Below are positions 52,393 to 63,999 of a stretch of DNA of 64,000 nucleotides, in pieces. A program made the position numbers and the translations under genes. Under the pieces are notes generated by a model. It saw only the letters and a list, made by a program, of their open reading frames with translations, had not been told where the DNA came from and made no database searches. Every line of letters begins with the position of its first letter. Positions within the stretch are counted from its first letter, which is position 1. This DNA comes from Aspidapion aeneum (Eukaryota > Arthropoda > Insecta > Coleoptera > Brentidae): the NCBI GenBank assembly GCA_963576565.1, contig OY755039.1, forward strand, positions 71,213,886 to 71,277,885, read 5' to 3'.

Positions 52393-54716
52393 CTATGTAT
52401 ACAAAAAATATAATAACATGACATAACATACAAGCTTGGTCTCACTCTAAGTAATTGGTAATTGCAAGGGGAGAATTCCCAAAGTGGTTGGTGCTGGCAA
52501 TTGACTGGTGCACTTTGCTTGGAATCAGGTGAGTCTAAATAAACTGACTACTAAAGCCTCTTGACTTGAAGTAAAAAAAAACAGAAACCGAGTGTCATTC
52601 AAACCAATGAGATTAAAAAAATATTTTTTGATCTGATGGATTCAAACATTGTGTCCCTGAATGACAGGTTTTCATAATTTGTCATTAAGAAACACAATTT
52701 TTTTTTGAACATTCTGATTTGACTGTTTTTTACTAAACACACTCTTGACTACCAATTTTCACTTGTGCCAAGTAAGAAAAAAATAAAAAAGCTGTTACAT
52801 TGCCTTGGTTTTTTTAATTTTTAGTTAAAAAAGTTTTATTTACATTTTTTAATTTTAGAAAGCAGTTAAAAGACATGAAGTACAAAGACCAGAAAGCATC
52901 CCAGAATGGGGCCCATTTGCTCACCCCTTGGAAATGTGAGCAAGGAAGCCAAAAAGGGGGTCTGCTTGCAATTGACTCCAACTCATTTTACACAATTTTT
53001 TTTTATAATTATTAAAATTAAATTATATAATGTACAGGAAATTAAACATCTTTGCTTTAATACCACGAATGATTGGTAGTGGCGATTAGCACCCTTAAAG
53101 GATCTAACCTGGCATGTAGACAGGCATTTCTGGGTATGTTGTGCACAAATGTATGTATTGTGTATGACTCTGATAAGAATTTAAATTCTATCTAGTAAAT
53201 AGAACCCAGTAGACTTCAAATTATATTTAAGGCCAGAAACTTAGTCATCATGATATACCACATAATGCCATAGTTATAGCCTTAGACCACTTTTGGGTCA
53301 TATACCTTTTGACATAATCAACAGGGTACGGAGAGCCACAATGTGCCTGCACTAGCTGTTAGTTCCAAATAGGCTCCATATACCCTGTATGTGGTGATTT
53401 CCTGAATGGCCAGGTCACAAAATCCATTCAGAGAATCACCAGATTAACCCACCCCCCTCATATCTATATTTATACATTACTAGACTACCCATGGGTCAAG
53501 GCTTCTTTAGTTAGCTCTTACGACAAGCGTGGGGGTTACTTGGTGCTATTATGCATATTCATAATCTAAAAAAATCTGATAAGGGACCCTTCTTGCCTCT
53601 CCAACCCCCATGAATACACCATTGTATCAAATGTGTATCACATTGGTGAGTGGTCCAACAGAGGGGTTCCAGAGACACAACAAAAAGGAGGACAATTTAG
53701 ATTTTTTGAACATACATTGTATAGACTTAAAAAATTAATTAGGCAGTATATGATTTTCTTTTATAAAAAAATGTTTTTTTCCTAACATGCCAGAAGTTTT
53801 TTGTACCTCTAAAATTTTCTAAATACCTACTTTAAAATAAATGGAAATTCTTGAGAAACCATATTTATTACACAATAAGTATTACCAAAATAGTTTTTTT
53901 ACTCAGTTACATAGGTAATACACCAGAATGTGCCTTTGTATTTAAAGTTCTCTAGAAACAGGTGGGGGGAAGGTGGGGGGAGGTGATAGCACGGATCACC
54001 TAGGTGATCCGTGGTGATAGCCTCCATCCTCTCTGGGATCACCACTGGTAAGGCAGACCTTAGTAGGAATAGGTAGAGGAAATTTTTGTTTTTAAGGTAG
54101 CTAGGTAAATAAAAAACAAGAAATTTATTTATTTAGTTATTCAACTGATAAACTGGGTTCTTAATGCCCAGGGTGCAACACCTTAGAGGGCCTAATACAA
54201 TGGGTTAAACAAGTGGGTCCATACCTTATTTGTGAGCCTGGCGTGATTATGTGCTAAGGTAAACCAAGTCTACAGTACTCTACTAGTATTTGTACACTTG
54301 CTGTCGGCAGCTCACATAGTGCACAATGGTGACAAAGTTAGTGCTTAATTATATATCATCTTTTAATGCTAAGCAGGCAGAAAAATGAAGGACCGATGTA
54401 CCAAAATCAAGCATTATGTTTGGCCATGGTGCATTATGGTGTTATATAAACCAACCCTTGAGTTACACCAAAAAACAGACAGACTGATGAAAAAATTTTG
54501 ACAGCACTTTTAAGGTTCACTCAGGACTGATAAGTACCAGGCAGGGACCACTTGATTGGCCCCATTGTGCGCTCCCTGACAAGGCATCGCACCAGGGTTT
54601 CAAGGAACCAGTCACTGTTTACCGAACTTTAGTTCCCTCTCAAAGATAAAGGGATACTCTAAAAGATGGGCAAATAAACTATCCTTTATGGCTTTGAGTG
54701 GACCAAGGCCAACACA
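52393..54716. other. No gene recognised
   Basis: Contains a variant of the ACATGACATAACAT motif to about 52440, and a perfect 24-bp palindrome at 53990-54013 beside G-rich GGTGGGGGG repeats. CAG-GTGAGT at about 52526 and TTTTAG at about 52859 resemble splice sites, but no coding exon could be supported. Confidence 0.4.
53990..54013. repeat. Perfect 24-bp palindrome centred on CCTAGG
   Basis: CACGGATCACC followed directly by its reverse complement with no spacer, next to GGTGGGGGGAAGGTGGGGGG (53961-53980). Could form a cruciform. Function unknown. Confidence 0.85.
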
Positions 54717-55303
54717 AAAATAGAGGCCACGACCCTGAAAAAATCAGCTGTTCTCCCGGGGCTGAATTTTACATTGGGTCTTATGGAAGGTCAGACGTTT
54801 TTTTATGATATTTTCAAAATGGCACTACAGATTTCCGCAAAATTTCAGTGAAATATTCTCAGACACCATCCCGATCCACCAAAGGTTTGTAAGGAAGCAA
54901 CATGATTATAAGGTTAAAATCTTCAAGATTTAGCATTCCTTATTTTGAATTCAAATTACCCGCCATGTACCACATGCTAACTGTTATATTTGACATATAT
55001 TTGACTTTGTCATCTGTGATTGTCACATTCGCTTCTGCTTTAAACTTAATTTTTGTGTGAGCTAATGAAGCGGCTATGAAAAATTAAAGATTACCATACA
55101 TTTTAAAAAAATTGTTCTGCCAGAATAAAGTAAAAACAATCTCAAAAACGGCTTTATTTAAAAAAAAATCAAATATTCATGAACCGTCATTCCAACTTCA
55201 ATATTTTAAAGACAATCAGCTGTGTCGTAACGTGACCATCAAAAAAAAATCAGCCCCGGATGTGACGTCAACAAAGTGGAGGATCGTGGCCCGTCCATTT
55301 TAA
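54717..55303. mobile_element. Probable MITE with GGCCACGA-type ends
   Basis: AGAGGCCACGACCCT and CCGGGGCTGAATTTTA near the left end are mirrored at the right (AAAATCAGCCCCGG, GGATCGTGGCCCGTCC). The boundaries are approximate and the interior is non-coding. Confidence 0.6.
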
Positions 55304-55779
55304 TAGCCCTGAGTGGACATTTGTTTAAACAAACACCAAATTGCAAACACAACCACAGTCAGTGTTGCCAACAATTGGAAAGCGAAAATCCGTAGCGTTA
55401 ACGCGAAAAATCTGTAGAAATCCGTAGGTTCAAAGAAGACTAAAAACAAAAAAAGGTGCTTTTTTACAATTAAAAAGTTGATATTGGTTTGATTTTTTTT
55501 TGACAGTGACAGGAGTGCACAACTTTTTTGGTTCGGAATTGCACGAGAACGGTACGGTACCTACTGCTCCGTTCCAACGGATCCAAATAAACTTTTTTGC
55601 AGTGCCGCCAATTTTTTAAACAGATAAACCATTATAATTAGAAGAAGTAAAAAGTACGTACTTTGTTAACCTATTTTATTTAGTTAAGGTACGTACAAAC
55701 ACTAATAGAGACTTATTGGAATAAAATCTGACTTTATTCTAGACTTGACTTTATTCTGACACATTTGCACAGAAAAGTA

Positions 55780-55935
55780 ACAGCTGAACTCTCAAAATTG
55801 ACATACCAAAACCAAATTTAATAATAAAGACGCTGACTTTCATTTAATAAATACCGACACTAATAAATCCGGTTTTTAAATACACAAAGGCCGAATTTTG
55901 AAGCAGAGCAGCTGCTTTTTATATGTAAATATGTC
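55780..55935. mobile_element. MITE family B, diverged partial copy
   Basis: CTCAAAATTGACATACCAAA, AATCCGGTTTTTAAATACAC and AAAGGCCGAATTTTGAA match the copy at 56228-56440. Confidence 0.6.
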
Positions 55936-56227
55936 ACTATAGGGTCGATTTTAAAATAAGGTCAGGTTTTATTCCAATAAGTCCCCAATATTTTCTAGTG
56001 CAACATACATAACGTAAAACATAGTTTAACTTTCGTGGCGCGAAGCGTTGTTTGACTCCCCATCAAACAACGCGCGAGGTAATACAATTCGTTCTAAATA
56101 ATGTTGCAACGACCGTCCGCTAGATGTCTAGAAAAATAAGGTCACTGATCCAAGCAAAACCTTTTTACAAAATGATTAAAACGTAGGAAAAAAGTAAAGA
56201 TAATAGGGACCTATTGCTATTGCAATA

Positions 56228-56440
56228 GTACCAGGCACAAATTGTGCCGGGCACTATATTGACAGTTTCGCATTACAAACTGACAGTCTTTCAAAATTGG
56301 CATACCAAATTCGAATTTATAAAACCCGTCGTTTATTTTCCATTAAAAGTGGCGTCACTATTAAATCCGGCTCGTATAATACACAAAGGCCTAATTTTGA
56401 AAGGACACAGCTGTTCTTATAATCACAGTACACCGACAGG
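56228..56440. mobile_element. MITE family B, second copy
   Basis: CAGGCACAAATTGTGCC opens it. The interior (ACTGACAGTCTTTCAAAATT, CGTCGTTTATTTTC, ACACAGCTG) aligns with the palindrome centre at 36135-36352. The right end is missing or altered. Confidence 0.7.
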
Positions 56441-57322
56441 AATAGTACGGACTCAGTCGTGTAAAACCTTCAAAACTGTTTTTAACTCGCAAGAGCGCCG
56501 CCTGGTGGATGTGTGTCAGAAACTATGGCCCCCCTTGCGTCTCACCCCTCCTTGAATAGTTTAGGAGCTGACCGCGACTTTTACATTATTTCACTAGACC
56601 GGGAGTTGATCGTAATTTTACTTGTAAATTATTTAATTTAGCATTTTCAATTTTTGATAAAAACGTGGAGTTTAGCAGTGCGAATTTGATAAACAAATTC
56701 AAAATTAGCGGAAAACTCCAGCGTTTTCGCAATATATACTACGACCTTGAGTTACCCATTTTTTAATGCATAAATGTAAACCAGCTCACCACTTCTCTTT
56801 ACGTTGATGAAAGTGAGAGAGAAAAGAATAGATATACAAGTTGTGATTTATATGTTTATGCATTAAAGGATGGCTAAATTACAATTGAAAAAAAAGTCAT
56901 ATATTAAAGAATAATTCTTTATTTAACGAAAAAGGTCTAAACAGAATGTTTATTATTATTACTTTCTGTGGATGGTTGCAAAAAAAAAATCCAAAAATTT
57001 TGTTACAATGTTTTTGTTTTAATGGCAAATTGTTAAAAAAATAATTTTTTTAAAGATATTTTCATCACACTGAAACGTGTTCTGAAACAATAAAACTGGA
57101 ATTTTTTTCAAGCAAAAAATATAATTTGATTTTTTTTTTAAAATGACTCTTGTTTTTGACCAGGAGGCATTTTTTACAGGTTAGAATACGCTCGTGATCG
57201 ATTCACCAAGGGTTGGTTAACATCGATTTCGACTTCCCCCAAAAAAATAAATTTACAGAAAGAATTAAAAAAAAAAAAAGTTTCAGTTTAAACCTTAAAA
57301 AAATGTTTTCAAACAACTTTCC
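56441..57322. other. No gene recognised
   Basis: AT-rich, no supported frame. A block around 56480-56570 is locally GC-rich but shows no motif. Confidence 0.4.
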
Positions 57323-57501
57323 GTTAAAGAAAATGTTTTTAAGCAAATGTTCATTTAAACAAATATTTTTCCAACTATTGCTTTCGAACAAATGGGTTTT
57401 AAATAATCAAACAAACTTTTCATTAAAGAAAATGTTCTTAAGCAAATGTTCATTTAAACAAATATTTTTCAAACTATTGGTTTCGAACAAATGGGTTTTA
57501 A
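57323..57501. repeat. 99-bp period direct repeat
   Basis: TTAAAGAAAATGTT, AAGCAAATGTTCATTTAAAC and TTCGAACAAATGGGTTTTAAA occur twice with the same spacing. An open frame runs through both copies, but its Lys/Phe-rich translation has no domain. Confidence 0.85.
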
Positions 57502-58266
57502 AGAATCTTTTATAAAAAAAGTTGTATAAAAACAGACCCTATACTAAAAAATACTTATAATTACAAATGTCAGTTAAGGAAAACTAAATTAAGTCAAAGG
57601 AAGCGTTTTTTATAGCAACTTTCGCAAGATAGATAATAAAAAAGTACTTTTTAAATTCTATCTAAAATTATCAAATCAAAATTTAATGTGTTTTCAAAGA
57701 TTAGTAGAATCTAGTTGAGTAATCCAGTAAAATACTGGACAACAGAGATTTTCGACTTAATACTTATTGAAGTTATTGAATATATTTATTAAACTATAAA
57801 ATTAAATGAATTAATAAAATAATTAAATTAAATATTTAATTATTTTAATTTATTTAAAAACTAAAATTTACAATTCCTAATATTAAATAAACTTAAAAGA
57901 AACTTGAATTTAACTATTAATATAGGTTAATAACTTTTTTTTCCTAAGTATAATTTTTTCTGAGCCACAAGCGACCCTTTGGTGTTTGCAGTGCAAGGGC
58001 TGCAAGGCCCACTTACTTATAAATTATTAAGTATAATTTTATGGAGAAAGAAATGGACAAAGTAGGCTATATGACCCCCTACCTACTTTTCTACACTTAT
58101 GCAAGCGATTTATAAATGAATTTAAATATTTTCTCTAAGTATTTTAAATATAAGAGCACAGATATAAGATAATTAGTACTATAAATCAAAAATTATTTAT
58201 CCAATTTCAGTTTTGGCAGACACCTTTTACAAAGTCAGAATATTTTAAGTAATAATAAAAACAGGT
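57502..58266. other. No gene recognised
   Basis: Very AT-rich (TTAAATTAA-type) with nothing else visible. It presumably includes the P-element 3' untranslated end, whose terminal inverted repeat I could not identify. Confidence 0.4.
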
Positions 58267-59444
58267 CTACTTCTTTTGTTTGTTTTTATTTTTTTTCTCC
58301 CATATTTGGTAAGTAGCTTGTTTGATTGGGTCGATCATTTGTCTGTTGACGCATTGTTTTAAAAAAAAATCATATTTTTTTATAGTTATGCCCTTTAGGA
58401 TTTTGTTGACGCTCCTTGACCACCAATATAAACCGCATCTTACAATAACATTTAGGAGATCTTCTCCTAATTCGTGTTCGTCGCAGTTTATGGATTGAAA
58501 ATAAAGGTTTTTTTTTAGAATTATTTTTAAAATTTTTGATAGATGATTCCTTGTGGCAATATAAGGAGTTATATACATAATATAATTCAAAGAATAACGA
58601 ACTAGAAAAACTACTTGCTCTCCAGGCTTTATTAAATTACCCTTGGATATTTTTTTGCCGTAATAAGTTGATCCTGGTAAGCATTTTCAGGTAAATGCCT
58701 TTTTGTTAGGTTGTCACAACATTGTCTGCAAGTTTGAACAGAGGCTTTCCTTATCATAATTTTAATAATTGCACCCGCCATATACGTTAATGCATAATCG
58801 CTTATTTTTACAGATTTCAAAGCTATAATTTCGTTTGGAATTTTTGGAATGTTTTTGTCATCAATTTCTTCCAAACGAATAATTTCAGATGACCAATTTT
58901 TTTTTGTAAAAGAGATTTTAAGTCGTCAAGGCCCAATCCTGGATCTTTTTTACAGTTGGCACCAGGAGAGTGGAAAGCAGTAAAATTATTTATAATGAGA
59001 GTTTTGTATGAGGATACAAACTGGCTTGGAGTCGGATTGGTATTCCTCAAACAATGACTCCTTATATAACTAAAAAAGTTTTCTAAGGCATCTTGATTAA
59101 AAGCCCCAGTAAGAACAAATTTAAAATTTTTATCTTTTAAAAGAACTGTCACTTTATCAAATGATTTAATGGTGAACAATAAATTTTTGACTGATGGTAC
59201 ATACTCTGTTTTAATTTTTTTGTTAGAAAAAAATTTCATCGTACCAACAACTTTCCTTGCTTTCATCCAAAAATCTTTATGTTGGGAATTTTTGGATGCT
59301 GGCAGCTTTAACAGCTTTGCTCCCAGTTTTTTACCGCTGTAACTTTGGCAGTTCATGCTATCAAAAAGTTGGTCAAGGAACATGATCAGCACACCAGTGT
59401 CTTCCGCTTCAGCAGGCAACTTGTCGTCGTTTATGTCTACAACA

Positions 59445-60155
59445 AAAAAATACTCTGCCAATATATGGGCCCCTAAGCTCACACTAGGTACTATAGTTAT
59501 AGTTTACGTGTGACCTAATATAACTAAAAACTGAAATATATTTTATTCAACTCCAGACTAAATTACCTTTTGTTTGATACCACACAAGGCATGTTTTGAC
59601 ATAAACTCAAATTTTTTAAATCTACCCCCACCCTTAAAAAAAACAAAAACCAAAATGTATTTTGTTAAACTCCTGACTCAATTACCTTTCGTTTGATATC
59701 ACACACGCCATATTTTCACTTAAACTCTAATTTTTGAAATATACCCCCACCCTTTTTTTAAAATAAATTAAAATGTATTTTGTTTAACTCCAGACTCAAT
59801 TGCCTTTCGTTTGATATCACACACGCCATATTTTCACATAAACTCTAATTTTTGAAATCTACCCCCACCCTTTTATTTGGTTTGTGTTCGGTGATTTTTG
59901 TTTATTTTTAAATGGGACCATCTCGACCCAAGACCCAGCCTAGGTACCAAATTTCATTAAAATCGGCCAAGCGGTTTTTGAGTTATGCGCGTTGGTCGTT
60001 ACAGACAGAACAGACGGCGCAACAAAAAAGTTTCAAAATCATCTGAAACGCAAAGATATATAAACAATTTTGAAATCGGAGCAACTTTTTTTTTCTCGAA
60101 AAAATTTGGATCACCATAGCTCACACTACTATAGTATAGTATATGTGTGAGCTAA
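59445..60155 (-). mobile_element. Hairpin-ended element, copy 2
   Basis: Reverse-complement copy of 28648-29378 with the same end hairpins (GCTCACAC), three 118-bp repeats and the CGGCCAAGCGGTTTTTGAG block. Its GTCT microsatellite is shorter than in copy 1. The shared sequence reaches into the polypyrimidine tract of the P-element acceptor. Confidence 0.88.
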
Positions 60156-60299
60156 AAGTTATATTGTTGAGTGTGAATCGTGCATGGGGTGACATTAAAG
60201 GTTTTTTATTTTACGTTTTGTAAAGTTTAGAAGGTTTGTATTCTTTTACAAAATTTGAACAATAAGACTATAATTCCAATTAAAACAAATAATCTTATA

Positions 60300-60438
60300 C
60301 CCTGTTTCCACCAATGCATGCCCACTCCGATTCAAAAAACGCATCAGGTGACGCTCCATTTAAAACCGGTGCAAATGCATGGCCCATCACGTGATGCGTT
60401 TTTTGAATCAGGGTGGACATGCATTGGTGGAAACAGGG
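60300..60438. mobile_element. 139-bp MITE with about 46-bp inverted repeats
   Basis: CCCTGTTTCCACCAATGCAT at the left is mirrored at the right end ATGCATTGGTGGAAACAGGG. The arms continue through GATTCAAAAAACGCATCA. TA flanks both sides. Confidence 0.92.
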
Positions 60439-61841
60439 TATTATGTATCAAAGCTATTAAATTTATAGCCAACATTTTTCACAAATACCTTGCGAAAAGT
60501 ATGTTTAAAAATGACAATTAATTTTGGAGATAGTTAAAAAATAATATCTATTTTAATGAACAAAAACTTACCCCACTTCGGTATCCTTATTAAAAGAGAG
60601 CCAACAGAATGACTAAATACTTGGGTGCATAGCTTCACTTTCATCTTCTTTATTTTAGATGGCTCGACATGAAGATCGGTTAATTTAGGACAAAACCGAA
60701 TAAATGGGTCACTGCTATCCAGAGCATACAATTGTTCTACGTGCTACCACTTTGCAATATGTTTGACCCCATCTTTTTCAAATATTAGGTCTTTTGTTAA
60801 AAGGTTGTTCCTAATTCTTTTAAAAAGATGAGGTACATCGAAGAATGGTATAATGTTTTTTCCATTTACCTCAAAACCATTTGTCTTTTTTTCTAACTTT
60901 TCTATAAGGTAGACTTCTTCGGTTTCTTTTATCAGCAGTTTAATGCCTTTGACATTGCTGCTACCCTGGTCACAAACAGTTCCAACTACATCAAGACCTA
61001 TGTTTTGGCAACGTTCTATTAGTGCCTTAATGGTAGCTTTTAATGTTATGGCATTTGTGGTTGCTTTGCTAAAGGTAAATGCTATAGGCTGTTTCCAAAG
61101 CCTACTAACGCCCTTTACCATAAAAACACAAGCGTGGTCAGTAATTGTTGTCTCTTTTTGAAATCCTGTATCAAGGAAACCTTCAATGTTATCCTTTTTT
61201 CTGTTATAGGATAGATGAGGATCTATCTCCATCTCATCAAATACTAGGATGCATGTCGTGTCTCGATCTTTCATTTGACCTACTTGATCCGCTAGTGACT
61301 GAAATAATTTTTCATTTATGTCAGATTCTAAAACTAAGTTTTGTAATAACCTATTTAAGGTTTTTGCTGATGGTAACGCAAAAACTTTGCTTAAAAGCTT
61401 ATAACATCTACCACTGCTTTTATAGAGTGACAAAGCCAAGATTTTTTCATCAAAAATTTCACTTCCTTTTGGGAGGAGCTTTTGATTGCGGACTTGGCAA
61501 AGCATGAAATGATACGTGGGGTCATTAAGTACTTTTCGCAAGTTTTGAAAGTTATTAGTTTCATTGACTTCTTTTGCATTAGCTAGCCTTTTTTTGTAAC
61601 TCTCAATTTGTTTTTGCCTGTTGCCCATTTTGGTGCTCCAATTTTTGAGTGTATAATAGAACTTTTTGGCTTTTGGGGTCAACTGGGATGACCTGGTTAC
61701 ATTAGATATCCCCAAAATGGATCTTCTTTTATTTCCTGAAATAAATAAAATTTGATTAACATTTAAAACAAAACCACCAATTAAATTTTTTTAAGGTTTG
61801 AAAATATCATGATATTTATATACATGTCCAGCTATATATAT

Positions 61842-62285
61842 GTTATATGAAAATATCCTGCCTACACTTTTGCACACAACCAGAACCTTCTATGACACCC
61901 GAGAACCTTCCAGATAAGAAGCTTATTCTGCTGACTTGCGTTTCCCATGAAATAAACAACACGTGCATTTAAGCCGAATCAGCACTTTATTTCTCAGAAC
62001 CTTTCAAGATAAGAAGACCATTCTGCTGACTTGCGTCTCTCATGGAATAAACAACACGTGCATTCCTGCCGAATTGCACTTTAGTTTAAGTCTAGAATAT
62101 TAAGGAATTATTCCATTGCTTAATCAGCACCTTTTCTTTATATAAACCCAAATCATTGTAATGTTAAGTCATTCTCTTTAGAATCGTTCTTAAGTACACG
62201 TTCAATTATAACGTTTAAGTCCTATATTGTATTTAATCAAAATAAAGTTTTTTAAAAAGTTAAAAGTAAACTTTAAAGTATAACA
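61842..62285 (+). repeat. 5' LTR (444 bp) with duplicated U3 segment
   Basis: Ends TGTTATA and TATAACA. A 95-bp segment (AGAACCTTCCAGATAAGAAG onward, including CTGCTGACTTGCGT and AACAACACGTGCATT) is repeated at 61901 and 61996, as in LTR enhancers. TATATAA lies near 62139. Confidence 0.9.
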
Positions 62286-62287
62286 TT

Positions 62288-62303
62288 TGGCGCAGTCGGT
62301 AGG
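62288..62303 (+). other. Primer binding site (tRNA-Ser type)
   Basis: TGGCGCAGTCGGTAGG lies two bases after the LTR. This motif is used by 17.6/297-type gypsy elements, reported to pair with tRNA-Ser. Confidence 0.8.
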
Positions 62304-62384
62304 ATAGTTTAACACACGCGAAAACACGAGTATTCTAATTCGCGAGTGGTGAAGCTCCAGCTCTTTAAGCTATCAAGAATCTAC

Positions 62385-62490
62385 AGCAACCAAGAAGTTA
62401 CACAAGCAACAAAGAAGTTACATAGCAACTAAGAAGTTACATAGCAACTAAGAAGTTACACAAGCAACAAAGAAGCTACACAGCAACGAA
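62385..62490 (+). repeat. Short AAGAAGTTACATAGCAACT repeats in the leader
   Basis: Five to six imperfect 18-19-bp units alternate AAGAAGTTACA with CAAGCAACA or TAGCAACT. Confidence 0.85.
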
Positions 62491-62806
62491 CCAAGCGTCC
62501 TCGCAACCAACGGATACGGAAGGAACACCCAGTGAAGCCCCTGGTAGCCGAACACGTGGAGACAAATGGTCCAGCTAAAGCTTTTGTGAGTAAGACAATT
62601 GAATCATCACGTTTTATTTTTTTTTCAAATAAGTTGATATTTTGAAAAATCTGTTCGATTTTCTAACCCTGACTTTTACAATTTTGAATTTTAAGAAAAT
62701 TTTTTTCATTTAAAAGAATTCAAAAATAAAATTTAGTTTTAAGAAACAAAACCTAAAAAAGTTTTAATTTAAGTTTTAAAACACAAGAAAACAAAAACCA
62801 TTAAAA

Positions 62807-63999
62807 ATGACTGAACCTCGTAATAACCAACCAGCAAACGTACCAGCAAACCAACCTATAGTTGAGGTTGAACCTTATCGTTTATCGAAAATTTTCTCAA
62901 TAATCCCTGAATACGATGGAGATCAAATATTTTTAGGAACTTTTATCAATGCTTGCGATTGTGCTTATAACATGGCCGTCGGAGATCAACGCGATTTATT
63001 GGTCATACACATTAAAAATAAATTAAAAGGAAAAGCCGCACAATTGGTAAACTCTCGAAATCCTCTTTCTTGGATTCAAATTAAACAATTATTAACAACA
63101 TATTATGGAGATACGCGAGACCTTTCTTCATTAATTCAAGATCTACAAAGACTCAAACAACAAACAAACGAATCACCTTTAATGTTTTTCAATAGATTAC
63201 AAGTTATGAATTAAAAAATGCACGCTTGTATTCAAAAATCAAATTTAAATATGCTTCAAAAAGATGCACAAATCCAAATTATAGATTCTATGGCATTAAA
63301 TACGCTTTTAACAGGTTTAGAATCGCGCATAGGTCATATTGTCCGTGCTAGCAATCCTAAAGATTTACTTGAAGCACAAGTAAGAATAAGACGCGAACTA
63401 CAACTTTCATATTTTGAAGCACAAAAAACTCCAAACCGACCCAATGTTTCAAATAATCCCATACAAAATAGACAGAATAATCTTCAATCGCGAAGAATAC
63501 CCTCTCAACCACAAAAATGTTTTAAATGTAATCGTCTAGGTCATCACGCAAGTGAATGCCGTACTTTTGTACAGAGACCCCCGGTCTACACAAATCAAAA
63601 TCAACAATTTAACCAAAATTTTCAAAGACCCAATTTTGCCCAAAATCAAAATCAACAATCTAACGAAAATTTTCAAAGAGCCAATTTTTCCCATAATCAA
63701 CCAAGCACCTCTAGAAATTTTGTACCACAAAACCAACAAAATAATTTTAGACCATCAGTAATTCAAAGAAATCCAAATTATAATTCCCCACAACATAGAG
63801 CACATGTAGTGAACTATTCTGATGAATATTTTAATAATTTTGACAACTACTATCTTTATGATCCAAATTTTGAAAATTTTAACAATTTTGACAATTACAA
63901 TCCTTATGAATCAAATTTTGGAAATTTTAACAACTATGAACCTTATGATCCAAATTTTGAAAATTTTCATTATGAAAATCAGTTTCATTACGAAAATGA
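62807..63999 (+). pseudogene. gag: Gag of the second gypsy-type element, one stop, incomplete
   Basis: Starts MTEPRNNQPANVPANQ at 62807. The capsid-like part includes IIPEYDGDQIFLGTFINACD, HIKNKLKGKAAQLV and TYYGDTRDLSSLI. An in-frame TAA at 63212-63214 interrupts it, and the same frame then continues to the window end: ALNTLLTGLESRIG, CCHC knuckle CFKCNRLGHHASEC (about 63520), a Gln/Asn-rich stretch with repeats of NQNQQ, and NNFDNY/YDPNFENF repeats. The frame is open at 64000, so Gag or a Gag-Pol junction lies outside. Confidence 0.88.

Larger units (their letters stand above)
59437..60571 (-). other. P-element intron carrying two insertions
   Basis: GTAAGT at 60571 and TTTTTTTGTTGTAG ending at 59437 bound a 1,135-bp intron. 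Its bulk is a hairpin-ended element (59445-60155) and a 139-bp MITE (60300-60438). About 0.3 kb remains without them. Confidence 0.8.
58267..61735 (-). pseudogene. P-element transposase (THAP9-like), spliced and decayed
   Basis: Cut-and-paste transposase of the P superfamily. An exon from an acceptor (TTTCAG ending 61736) covers 61735-60572: coiled region, then RNase-H-like catalytic motifs LVFDEMEIDP and GTVCDQGSSN, FDVPHLFKRIRNNLL, and the GTP-binding insertion DPFIRFCPKLTDLHVEPSK. It ends at GTAAGT. The next exon, 59436-58267, joins in frame (phase 1) and has NQDALENFFSYIRSHC with the final acidic residue, then ALTYMAGAI and HELGEDLL. Damage: in-frame TAG at 60746-60744, and one-base losses in an A9 run (58905-58897) and an A7 run (58656-58650). 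The THAP domain is not seen; it would lie upstream, beyond the LTR inserted at 61842. Confidence 0.92.
61842..63999 (+). mobile_element. Second gypsy-type LTR retrotransposon, cut by the right edge
   Basis: 5' LTR, primer site, repetitive leader and gag are visible; pol would lie beyond 64000. It is inserted in the upstream (intron or 5') part of the P-element gene. The primer site resembles those of the 17.6/297 group. Confidence 0.88.

Noticed and set aside
52520..52870. Host gene exon pair around GTGAGT and TTTTAG
   Set aside because: Splice-like strings only; flanking sequence shows no coding signature on either strand.
57203..57515. Lys/Phe-rich repeated frame, possible small protein
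   Set aside because: The open frame is a by-product of a 99-bp direct repeat in AT-rich DNA; no start context or homology.
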